Source: Bryopsis sp. KO-2023 (lineage: Eukaryota; Chlorophyta; Ulvophyceae; Bryopsidales; Bryopsidaceae). From it: DNA of 64,000 nucleotides. Below, piece after piece: positions 21,583-31,400 of this stretch. The notes beneath the pieces were generated by a model. The model was given only the letters and a program-made list of their open reading frames with translations. It made no database searches and was not told the DNA's origin. Within the stretch, counting starts at the first letter, position 1, and the number at the start of each line of letters is the position of its first letter. The translations under genes were made by a program, and so were the position numbers. The DNA lies in assembly GCA_030272585.1 (NCBI GenBank), contig BSYQ01000013.1, positions 744,001-808,000 of the forward strand, given 5' to 3'.

Positions 21583-22345
21583 TTTTTGTCGAGGTGGTGG
21601 TCAAGCCAGCTTACAGCCGGATTTACTGCTTGCCAGAAAGAACAACGGGGATGATAATGGAAACCAATGCCGATTATTGGCGTCGAAAAAAAAACATTGT
21701 GAAAAAGGGTTTTTGTTTTTTGTTTTGTTGTTGGGAGGCTTGCATGGATGGTGGCACTGTTTTTTTGGTAAAATTTGTACATTAGATTTTGTATATATTT
21801 TTGTAGATTCCTTCCAGGTGCTCGGAGATTGTGGGATGCTGGATTAAAAATCATCTTTTTCTGATTCTTAAAAAGTGTTTTAGATTTCTGTGGAGGGGGA
21901 AAAAGAAGACAAGGGAGGTTTTTCCCACATCTATACGTTTCGTGCGTCGGAAAACATTCTGCCCAAAAAGCTCCGTCGGTCTTTCCCGCTGGCGAACGAA
22001 CAAACAAACACACAAACAAACACACAAACAAACAAAAGAACGAACAAAAACTTTGGCAGCCGTCCCACCCGCTGGCTTCCCCCCTCGCCACTGTTTCTCT
22101 TTCGAGGGTCCCGCTCTCCGCCCCCCTGTTACCGTCGTCGATGATGGCCCGGCCAATCGGGGACACGGAACAAGGGTGCTTCACTGAGCTATCCTGACAA
22201 TGGTTGTTGACTGTGTCCGTATTAATCTTTTTTGCGTTTCGTTGTTTGAGACGTTTTTTTTCCAGAAACAAGTGACTGTATTTTGACTCCACTTTTTGTG
22301 GATGAGCCGCATCAGTCCGCAGAACCGTGATCCGCTCATCCACAG
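21465..22345 (+). repeat. Internal subrepeat B, copy B1 (unit 1)
   Basis: Starts at GATACGGTGGTGCAGAGC and runs through TACAGCCGGATTTACTGC, a CACACAAACAAA-type tract (about 21998-22045) and a block ending CCGCTCATCCACAGAAA. It shares its first 450 bases with B2 (from 23981) and most of its length from 21585 with B3 (from 26301). Copies lie at the same place in units 2 and 3, and unit 4 holds a B1-B2 hybrid. Confidence 0.85.
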
Positions 22346-22454
22346 AAACCCCCCCCCCCCAAAGCCGTTTTTGTTCTCGATCCAGTCGCGCTTCGTGAAT
22401 ATCGCTCTATTGTGAAGACTGCCACCGCGCGATGTCATGTGAAAGGAGCTCGTG

Positions 22455-23155
22455 ATGGAAGTCGCGAAAAAGAAGGCGGCTGCGCTCTTGATCGATCGTG
22501 GGTGAGCGTGGAGGGGTGATTCGAATGATATCGCTGTCTGCTCCTCGATTCGATAGGAAAAGAAAACAGCGCCGTGTCGGCGGTGGGAAATGGAAAAGAA
22601 TTTCTTTCGGCCAACCATCCAGCTGGCAAACGTTTGGCTGGATGGCGCCGCTTTGTTATTTCGTTTTCCCCTCGAATTGGGGGAATTTGGCGCTTTCTCT
22701 GTGGATATGTGATCATGAACGGCTGCTCTGCTTGGCCGCATGTTAGGTGCCAATCATCATTTTCGCAGGTCGCCGCCAAATGATTTTGGGCATCGGAGAC
22801 CGGGACGTAATGGCCAAGCATGATGGGCTCGTGGACGGAGGGCTTTCGGTGCTTCGACTCAGTAATCGTCCGATTGAGTGTTTTTTTCGCATTGGTATTA
22901 TTTAGCCGCTGGGGCTGCGATCGGGAACAGTCCAGACATCGTACAGGAGCCGATCAAGGCAAAATGCGGCGTGAATGCCAAAGACAGCGAAGGATGGACT
23001 CCCCTGCATTTCCCATGTGGCGGCGGGGAATCCTTGTTCATTGATGCTCTCATCGACAGTGGGGCTGATGTTGGATCGAAAACTGGGAAAGGGGCTGAGA
23101 TCGATGCTCAGGATTTGAAAGGATTTGACACTGCAATCTGCCAAGGGGGATGAAC
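22455..23155 (+). pseudogene. Ankyrin-repeat gene piece, unit 1
   Basis: The frame at 22878-23153 contains VNAKDSEGWTPLHFPCGGGE, then SLFIDALIDSGADVGSKTGK and GAEIDAQDLKGFDTA: nearly two ankyrin repeats with the usual GWTPLH, I--LI--GADV and AQD--G-TA positions. The next expected residues (LQSAKGDERLEIF) lie in the frame one base away, so the gene is frameshifted or spliced in a way I cannot see. An upstream piece ending MEVAKKKAAALLIDRG then GTGAGC (donor at 22502) looks like the end of another repeat. Ankyrin repeats bind proteins; nothing shows the partner. Copies: 30638-30913 and 38376-38651 for the core; absent from unit 4. Confidence 0.6.
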
Positions 23156-23159
23156 GTTT

Positions 23160-23970
23160 GGAAATCTTTTGTGGATGGCGACATACAAAAGAAATTCATC
23201 CCAGCTTTCCAGAAAGATACTGCTGTCTTGGTGAGTCCGGAGTCTTACCATACATTCAAAGGATGTTTGGGAGGTATGGGATCAGGAGGGGAAAAAGGAG
23301 GCTGTTGGTTGGGTCTTTTCCATGAACGATTTCTGCTGGTGCTGTCAGAAGGGAGATCATCGATACATGTGGCAATGTACGCATGAATTGCTTACCAGGA
23401 ATCCTGTATCAACCTCAGCAAAAAAAAAACGAAAACGAAAACAAATAAAAAATCGAAATCCAGTCTTGATCTCAGATGGATTGAACAGCCGTCCGTCGGG
23501 AATGCCCCCTCAAAAAATTAAGAATTGAAATTGGAGACTTATGTATTGGATAGAAATGAAGTTTTATAGTTATCTATTGGAAGTGAAAGAAAAACAAGTT
23601 TTTTGCAGAGGAACGACATAATGTTTGCTGTGGTTTACTGATGAAATATCTGTGCGTAGTCGTACTGCCCATCGAACTTTTGGGGGAGTTGTTGCATTTT
23701 TCTCCTGCTGGTGCCAAATTCTCGCCATCCCTTTTTGGAAAGACGCATCTGTTTTTTTTTTCTTTTTTTACGTTCCATGGCATTTGGTTATGTTTTTTTG
23801 TGCGGGTCATCTGGCTATGCTCAGGGAAGCATTAGTGCTTGATTACGCAGCAGATGTACTGTGATGAATTTCTTGATATACCGCTCATAATAACGTGTCG
23901 GGGACATGCAATTCCAGCATTCATTCATTTTTTTTTTCCTACTTTTTTCCAGTGATGTTGTTTTTCTGAG
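23160..23970 (+). other. Interval after the ankyrin piece, unit 1
   Basis: A good donor (CTTGGTGAGT, 23229-23238) is followed by short frames without motif, including a Cys-rich NDFCWCCQKGDHRYMWQC near 23325. A piece reading GHLAMLREALVLDYAADVL near 23804-23863 could be a last, decayed ankyrin repeat. No complete exon chain can be drawn. Confidence 0.35.
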
Positions 23971-23976
23971 TTGCAG

Positions 23977-24072
23977 GGTGATACGGTGGTGCAGAGCAGC
24001 GAGTGTGAGTGTAAGGAGATTTTTTCGATTGCTGGTGGCCAACTGGATCCGGTGGGGCAGAACCAAATTTAA
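23977..24072 (+). CDS. Terminal exon paralogous to the acidic ORF, unit 1
   Basis: After a T-rich tract and GAGTTGCAG the frame reads GDTVVQSSECECKEIFSIAG then GQLDPVGQNQI and TAA. Compared with 21459-21582 it lacks exactly 24 bases, keeping the frame and stop. Copies: 31738-31833 and 39476-39571. No copy in unit 4, where the region is deleted. Confidence 0.45.
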   Translation, partial: GDTVVQSSECECKEIFSIAGGQLDPVGQNQI

Positions 24073-24474
24073 TTTTTGTCGGTAGGTGGTGGTCAAGCCA
24101 GCTTGCAGCCGGATTTACTGCTTGCCAGAAAGAACAACGGGGATGATAATGGAAACCAATGCCGATTATTGGCGTCGAAAAAAAAGCATTGTGAAAAAGG
24201 TTTTTGTTTTTTGTTTGTTGTTGGGAGGCTTGTATGGATGGTGGCACTGTTTTTTTGGTAGAATTTGTACATTAGGTTTTGTAGATTCCTTCCAGGTGCT
24301 TGAAGATTGTGGGATGCTGGATTAAAAATCCGTTGTTGCTGCTGGATTAAAAATTCGTTGCTCATCTATATTCTCCCTGATTCTGACTGAAACGAGGGCT
24401 ATTAAAAAGTGTTTTAGATTTTTGTAGATAGGGGGAAAAAGAAGACAGGGAGGGAAGTTTGTTTTTTCCCACAT
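23981..24474 (+). repeat. Internal subrepeat B, copy B2 (unit 1)
   Basis: Shares with B1 the coding block, TACAGCCGG-like start, the GGGGATGATAATGGAAACCA block and the GGGGGAAAAAGAAGACA block, then diverges at CCCACATC. It contains a small internal duplication of GCTGGATTAAAAAT (24316-24330 and 24341-24355). Confidence 0.8.
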
Positions 24475-24843
24475 CGGGAGTCTTAATTCACTCCCCTGCC
24501 TCCTCAACTCTGAACTGTTGCTGCTTTACCCAGTGAACAAATTCATATGAATTCAATTTTGCCTCTTCACAGTCTCATCAGGATTGGGATAAGAAAAGGT
24601 TTCTCCCAGGACCAAAACAACCCTGAGTCAGACCAAACAAACAACAATGAAAAGAGACGCAAGGTTTGAAGAACCTTGGAAGCAGCAGTCCCAACGTTGT
24701 TGGTTAAACAAGACTTGAAGAATTCCAATGGCCGCGGACCGGTGGTGAGGACTGGAGGGGACCGGCCAGGGTGAAAGCACAGAGTGCGCTCAAATACTCC
24801 AAGCTCCGGAGGCTTTCCAAACATCGAATCCCGACGCAACACA

Positions 24844-25452
24844 ATGAACACCATGTGGTTGTTGCTCTCCGTCGTCGGAGCCTTGGCCGCGTGCCACTCT
24901 GTTCACCCTACTGGTGCGCTGAGGAACATTGCTCTGGCTGTTCAGCACTGCGGATCGGGTTGACGGCTTAACGTTTTACGCTTTCTTCTGCAGACACCTC
25001 GACGATGCTGCAACTTGGTCCCCAGTGATCGTTGCTTGACCCGACCGGGTCTCCCTTGTAAGTTCAGTCGTATGTTTGGTGTATGGGTCTTGCCAGGAAG
25101 TTGGAATTCCTGTTTCTGCTGTGCTGTTCTGTCGATCTTGTTGTTTACTTCCAACTCATCTGGGGGAGGTGGTGGGTCCAGGGGGGGCGACGGCGGCGGC
25201 GGCGGCGGAGGAGGAGGAGGCCGTTCCAATGGTGGTGGCCATAATATCTTCCCCAAGCGGTGGCTTCTATGAGGGTGGCGTCAGTGGTTCTTACCTCCCA
25301 AGTGGGAGAGGATCTCCATTGTACGAAAAGGCATGCGAATGTGGGTGGGTGGGTGGGTGGGGGCTCTGATGAGCGACAGAAATGTCGCAAGGGACGAATT
25401 CGATCTGGGTTTTCTAAAGGAAATGAAAATCTGCAAGGATGGAGTAAGCTAA
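24844..25452 (+). CDS. Secreted S1 protease-like ORF set, unit 1 (probably degenerate)
   Basis: ATG at 24844 starts a signal peptide: MNTMWLLLSVVGALAACHSV. After at least one intron (acceptor TTCTGCAG at about 25004) a Cys-rich piece ends at a strong donor CTTGTAAGT (25049). Further on, one frame reads VVGPGGATAAAAAEEEEAVP, then MVVAIISSPSGGFYEGGVSG, which fits the mature start of an S1 protease (IVGG----------P--V-I------CGG), but the GGC/GAG tract has expanded into Ala and Glu and the cysteine is lost. An exon at 25369-25443 (MSDRNVARDEFDLGFLKEM) may hold the catalytic-Asp region and ends at a GTAAGC donor shared with the remnant near 20268. No His exon or GDSGGP exon is visible in the unit. 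Copies: 32597-33205, 40335-40943 and 45563-46175. Confidence 0.4.
25166..25225 (+). repeat. GGT/GGC/GGA trinucleotide tract, unit 1
   Basis: Runs of GGT, GGC and GGA codon-like triplets encode poly-Gly, poly-Ala/Glu or poly-Arg-Pro depending on frame and strand. It is present in all four units with minor differences (AGGGGTGGCGA in unit 4, AGGGGGGGCGA in units 1-3). Confidence 0.8.
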
Positions 25453-25818
25453 GCAGCATGGACCAGTTTTTTCTCAACAGAAAGCAACAACCAAGGGTAT
25501 GACACCACATAAATTTCATAAATTCATTGGAATTGCTCTGAATCCCTGCTGCCATGTCCTGTGCAAGTCTCACACCGCAGGGGTTGGCTTGCGTGGGGGG
25601 GGGGGGGGGGGGGCCCCCGTTTCTGATCGGTGGAAACTCTGCTTGATGAGTGAATAGAATGGATGGTGTCACACACTCTTGATAATCATCTGTGTGCAAA
25701 TGGGGCGATCGATCGAATAGGTCGTTTAACAGAAAATTTATTGCAGCGTCAAAATCTGTGGCTCATTGGTGTGCTGCCATTCGTTGTTAATTAACGTGGT
25801 TCATGTGTAGATTTTCAG

Positions 25819-26083
25819 AGCTGAGGAAACAACAAGTGGAGACGCATCCAGGGATTGGAGCGTGTATGTGAAAGACCTACAGAAGCTTGTTCGAGAACAA
25901 GCTTCGGAAAGATCAGCTCTGCAAAAGGTACCTTTTTTTGGTGTGTCAAAAAACTATTCACCTTCTTTTTTTGATTTAATCCATTATTATTCACTTGAGT
26001 TTGTTGGACTGGCAGAAATTTCCCAGCCAGTCCAAGTGGCGGATGTTATGGAGCCATTGTTGAAATCAATGGCTGAAGGATAA
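25819..26083 (+). CDS. Coiled-coil C-terminal exon pair, unit 1
   Basis: Exon 25819-25927 (acceptor ATTTTCAG) reads AEETTSGDASRDWSVYVKDL then QKLVREQASERSALQK. A GGTACC donor and the acceptor TTTCCCAG (26021-26026) join it in phase 0 to 26027-26083, PVQVADVMEPLLKSMAEG and TAA. The part is helical and charged. Upstream exons were not identified. Copies: 33567-33831 and 41305-41569. Confidence 0.5.
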
Positions 26084-26300
26084 TATCTTAATTGCACAGC
26101 TGTGTACAACTTTCAAAAACCAAATGACTGATATTCAAAGTGAGATAGATTTTCATGGATCAAACGCAAGAAACATGGAATGTAATATGATTTCCCGTTC
26201 CCAACCAACAGGTGATGGTGAATGAATTCGGGCAAAGCTGCGGTTTTGGATGTGTGTGTGTGTGTTTTTCAAGATGTCCAGGCTGGAGCCCAACTTTAAT

Positions 26301-27165
26301 TTAATTTTTGTCAAGGTGGTGGTCAAGCCAGCTTACAGCCGGATTTACTGCTTGCCAGAAAGAACAACGGGGATGATAATGGAAACCAATGCCGATTGTT
26401 GGCGTCGAAAAAAAAGCATTGTGAAAAAGGTTTTTGCTTTTTGTTTTTTGTTGGGAGGCTTGCATGGATGGTGGCACTGTTTTTTTGGTAAAATTTGTAC
26501 ATTAGATTTTGTATATATTTTTGTAGATTCCTTCCAGGTGCTTGGAGATTGTGGGATGCTGGATTAAAATTCGTTGTTGCTGAACGATGAGGGGCTCATC
26601 TTTTTGTGATTCTTAAAAAAGTGTTTTAGATTTCTGTGGAGGGGGAAAAAGAAGACAAGGGAGGTTTTTCCCACATCTATACGTTTCGTGCGTCGGAAAA
26701 CATTCTGCCCAAAGAGCTCCGTCGGGTCTCAGCGACTGCCTCTTATGAAAAAGCCGAGGCAAGTGGATAGGTTTGCTACCAAGCACCAAACGTAACAAAC
26801 AAACAACACCGGTCTTTCCCGAACAAACACACAAACAAACACACAAAAGAACGAACGAACGAACAAAAACTTTGGCAGCCGTCCCACCCGCTGGCTTCCC
26901 CCCTCGCCACTGTTTCTCTTTCGAGGGTCCCGCTCTCCGCCCCCCTGTTACCGTCGTCGATGATGGCCCGGCCAATCGGGGACACGGAACAAGGGTGCTT
27001 CACTGAGCTATCCTGACAATGGTAGTTGACTGTGTCCGTATTAATCTTTTTTGCGTTTCGTTGTTTGAGACGTTTTTTTTCCAGAAACAAGTGACTGTAT
27101 TTTGACTCCACTTTTTGTGGATGAGCCACATCAGTCCGCAGAACCGTGATCCGCTCATCCACAGA
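26301..27165 (+). repeat. Internal subrepeat B, copy B3 (unit 1)
   Basis: Aligns with 21580-22345 (B1), without the coding block at its start. It has an extra stretch of about 80 bases (about 26727-26815) between GCTCCGTCGG and the CACACAAACAAA tract, and lacks the C run that ends B1. Copies lie at the same place in units 2 and 3. Confidence 0.85.
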
Positions 27166-27232
27166 AAACACAAGCCGTTCGAATCAACGACACGAATCCG
27201 CCGACAAAACGATATACTCTGGGGACGTCGGC

Positions 27233-27671
27233 ATGCTTCGGGCAGCCGCGCTGCAGTTCGATGGCATTACCTTGTTCAAAAACAAGGTGGCAGCTTTTAC
27301 TTTTTGAACTTGAGTATTGGGAGGGATTATTTCTGGGTTTTTTTTTTTCCCCTGGTTTACAGCCACTTGGATTGAAAAAGTCAAGAGAAGTCGATTTCCT
27401 GGAGAAACTGCGGTCGGCTGTTGGTCGAATTCATCCAGAATTTAAAAAGAAGGGATGCAAGTGTTGGATTGGGCCAGTATTGAGGTGACGATTGGTGTCT
27501 TTTTTTGTCTTCTCATTTTCTGTTGTTTTTCTTCTTGTGTGGATTTCGTGGATTTCGTGGATTTCGTGGAGATGTTGTTTGTATGTTTACAGCACCATAA
27601 AGAAAAGAGAGTCCAGATATACAATGGATGCAATATCTGATTTGTATATGCAACGGGCCTGCAACATCTAC
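27233..27671 (+). CDS. Small basic protein gene, three or more exons, unit 1
   Basis: Exons 27233-27286, 27363-27484 and 27593-27671 join in phase and read MLRAAALQFDGITLFKNK, then PLGLKKSREVDFLEKLRSAV, GRIHPEFKKKGCKCWIGPVL and STIKKRESRYTMDAISDLYM. A further exon starts at 27751 after AAAACACAG and stays open in two frames (one contains RKQPWWEDYRGRAAQDECL). Later acceptors near 28028 and 28203 may lead to a short last exon ending RRM and TAG at 28228. The protein is basic with a Cys pair. I do not recognise it; the IHPEF spacing only vaguely recalls histone H2B. Copies start at 34981 and 42719; unit 4 lacks it. Confidence 0.5.
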
Positions 27672-28459
27672 GTCTTTCTTTTTAATTTTGGTGCCATGTT
27701 TTTTTCCTTCCCGGATATGTTTAATAATTATGATGATGTTAAAAACACAGGAGCGATCTGTTGGCCATCAAAACAGACGTGAAATTGGCCGAAGCTTATC
27801 GACCGAGAAAGCAACCTTGGTGGGAGGACTACAGAGGCAGAGCTGCCCAAGACGAATGCTTGAACAGACTTCCCAGAAGGTTCGAGGCTATACAGCTTGC
27901 CAGAAGGTTGGACCGAACCTATAGATTTGATTCTGACAAAAAAAAAAAAAAAAAAAATGGGATGTGAAAATGGTTGTGATATGAGAAAATGTGGTGTTTG
28001 TTTTATATTTTTTTTCCTGGTTTTATAGAGGGGGGCTGGTGGAAGTCGAAGGAAGCCGGTGCTGGCGATGAGGCTCCAGGTATGGATCCAGATCCATTTT
28101 TTTTTTTTTTTTTTCAACCTTCTGAACATATGTGTATATGGAAGTTTCACGGTTGCGCTTTTGAAATTATCAAGCAGTCGGGTTTTCTTTTTGCCTGCTC
28201 CAAGATGTTCACGATTCGGCGCATGTAGCTTTCGTCGAGAGTTGCATTGGAGTGGGTCTGTCAGACCCACCTCTTTTTCCTATTAGTGCTTCTCCCTTTA
28301 ATTCTTCATTTTTCATATTATCCCCCCCCCCCCAAGAAATAAAAAACAACAAGAATAAGTATTATTAACAATAAACCAAGGTGTACCTGAAGATTCAGCC
28401 GATCCCTCAACATGCATGCAGATTCATGTAGTGATTTTTCGACACATAGGTGTTGAAAG

Positions 28460-31400
28460 AGTTTTTCTACCAGTTTTTCAGGCAGCAGCAACCGCCGTTT
28501 TCAACGGAGATGCATGAAAAAAAAGTGGATGGCTCCGAGCTCTTTGTTGGGGAAGCCCAAACGAATAGAATCCACAGAATTATTATGGCAGAATAAGGCT
28601 CCATAATGCTCCATCGTATTTGCTTGATGTGTGCATGTGGTGTGACACACTCTTGATAATCATCTGTGTGTAAAACAAAAAAAACGGTGCAAATGGGGCA
28701 AACGATCGAATAGGTTGTTAACAGAAAATTTATTGCAGCGTCAAAATCTGTGACTCATTGGTGTGCTGGCATTCGTTGTTGATTAACGAGATTAGATTTT
28801 CAGAGCTGAGGAAAGACCGACTCAATCTCGGATGGGGTGGGAAGAATCGAGTGCAAAGGAGGGAGGAGAGGCAGCCACGCTGGGTGATGATGGACTGCTA
28901 TGGGAAAATTCCTCCCAAAGTTGGAGGCATCCACAACTCTGCCAGCTGGCAGCAAACGAATGCAAGCGAGCTCCAGGGCTGCCACCCACCCGGGCTCGAC
29001 CTGCCTCCAGGATGTTTGAAATGGAATGTCCAGTCAGCAATCGACATCCCGATCAGAATTTAGATTTGCCTCCAGGGTTGAATCCACCAGGCCTGAGAGC
29101 CTTGAAGAAGAACGATCAAGAACGATCCGGCATCCCCGATGTCTGACATGGCAGCCAAAGTGAAGGATCTGCTGCCAACATCCCCTACTTTGCATCCTGG
29201 TCAATTCATGGCTGCCAATGCTGAGGATACGGTGGTGCAGAGCAGCGAGTGTGAGTGTAAGGAAATTTTTTCGATTGCTGAGCAAGGAGTGGGATTCGAG
29301 CAAGGTGGCCAACTGGATCCGGTGGGGCAGAACCAAATTTAATTTTTGTCGAGGTGGTGGTCAAGCCAGCTTACAGCCGGATTTACTGCTTGCCAGAAAG
29401 AACAACGGGGATGATAATGGAAACCAATGCCGATTATTGGCGTCGAAAAAAAAACATTGTGAAAAAGGGTTTTTGTTTTTTGTTTTGTTGTTGGGAGGCT
29501 TGCATGGATGGTGGCACTGTTTTTTTGGTAAAATTTGTACATTAGATTTTGTATATATTTTTGTAGATTCCTTCCAGGTGCTCGGAGATTGTGGGATGCT
29601 GGATTAAAAATCATCTTTTTCTGATTCTTAAAAAGTGTTTTAGATTTCTGTGGAGGGGGAAAAAGAAGACAAGGGAGGTTTTTCCCACATCTATACGTTT
29701 CGTGCGTCGGAAAACATTCTGCCCAAAAAGCTCCGTCGGTCTTTCCCGCTGGCGAACGAACAAACAAACACACAAACAAACACACAAACAAACAAAAGAA
29801 CGAACAAAAACTTTGGCAGCCGTCCCACCCGCTGGCTTCCCCCCTCGCCACTGTTTCTCTTTCGAGGGTCCCGCTCTCCGCCCCCCTGTTACCGTCGTCG
29901 ATGATGGCCCGGCCAATCGGGGACACGGAACAAGGGTGCTTCACTGAGCTATCCTGACAATGGTTGTTGACTGTGTCCGTATTAATCTTTTTTGCGTTTC
30001 GTTGTTTGAGACGTTTTTTTTCCAGAAACAAGTGACTGTATTTTGACTCCACTTTTTGTGGATGAGCCGCATCAGTCCGCAGAACCGTGATCCGCTCATC
30101 CACAGAAACCCCCCCCCCCCAAAGCCGTTTTTGTTCTCGATCCAGTCGCGCTTCGTGAATATCGCTCTATTGTGAAGACTGCCACCGCGCGATGTCATGT
30201 GAAAGGAGCTCGTGATGGAAGTCGCGAAAAAGAAGGCGGCTGCGCTCTTGATCGATCGTGGGTGAGCGTGGAGGGGTGATTCGAATGATATCGCTGTCTG
30301 CTCCTCGATTCGATAGGAAAAGAAAACAGCGCCGTGTCGGCGGTGGGAAATGGAAAAGAATTTCTTTCGGCCAACCATCCAGCTGGCAAACGTTTGGCTG
30401 GATGGCGCCGCTTTGTTATTTCGTTTTCCCCTCGAATTGGGGGAATTTGGCGCTTTCTCTGTGGATATGTGATCATGAACGGCTGCTCTGCTTGGCCGCA
30501 TGTTAGGTGCCAATCATCATTTTCGCAGGTCGCCGCCAAATGATTTTGGGCATCGGAGACCGGGACGTAATGGCCAAGCATGATGGGCTCGTGGACGGAG
30601 GGCTTTCGGTGCTTCGACTCAGTAATCGTCCGATTGAGTGTTTTTTTCGCATTGGTATTATTTAGCCGCTGGGGCTGCGATCGGGAACAGTCCAGACATC
30701 GTACAGGAGCCGATCAAGGCAAAATGCGGCGTGAATGCCAAAGACAGCGAAGGATGGACTCCCCTGCATTTCCCATGTGGCGGCGGGGAATCCTTGTTCA
30801 TTGATGCTCTCATCGACAGTGGGGCTGATGTTGGATCGAAAACTGGGAAAGGGGCTGAGATCGATGCTCAGGATTTGAAAGGATTTGACACTGCAATCTG
30901 CCAAGGGGGATGAACGTTTGGAAATCTTTTGTGGATGGCGACATACAAAAGAAATTCATCCCAGCTTTCCAGAAAGATACTGCTGTCTTGGTGAGTCCGG
31001 AGTCTTACCATACATTCAAAGGATGTTTGGGAGGTATGGGATCAGGAGGGGAAAAAGGAGGCTGTTGGTTGGGTCTTTTCCATGAACGATTTCTGCTGGT
31101 GCTGTCAGAAGGGAGATCATCGATACATGTGGCAATGTACGCATGAATTGCTTACCAGGAATCCTGTATCAACCTCAGCAAAAAAAAAACGAAAACGAAA
31201 ACAAATAAAAAATCGAAATCCAGTCTTGATCTCAGATGGATTGAACAGCCGTCCGTCGGGAATGCCCCCTCAAAAAATTAAGAATTGAAATTGGAGACTT
31301 ATGTATTGGATAGAAATGAAGTTTTATAGTTATCTATTGGAAGTGAAAGAAAAACAAGTTTTTTGCAGAGGAACGACATAATGTTTGCTGTGGTTTACTG

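Larger units (their letters stand above)
20700..28459 (+). repeat. Array unit 1 (7760 bp)
   Basis: First full unit of the head-to-tail array, counted from GTTTTTCTACCAGTTTTTCA at 20701 to the base before the same word at 28461. It carries the gene pieces described separately. It differs from units 2 and 3 by a few substitutions, homopolymer lengths and one replaced block of about 30 bases near 24648-24675. In this unit the replaced block reads AAACAACAATGAAAAGAGAC, while the other three units share CCACAGATAATTAGGGGCC. Confidence 0.95.

Noticed and set aside
21990-22050. Repeated CAAACAAACACA tract as a possible CRISPR-like or satellite array
   Set aside because: A simple microsatellite without spacers; lengths vary between B1 and B3.
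27541-27570. Triple GTGGATTTC repeat as a regulatory element
   Set aside because: Three perfect 9-base copies inside an intron, present in all full units; explained as a small slippage repeat.
27233-27671. Histone H2B identity for the basic protein in the array
   Set aside because: Only an IHPE-like match; the alpha-2 helix pattern and the conserved C-terminus of H2B are absent.
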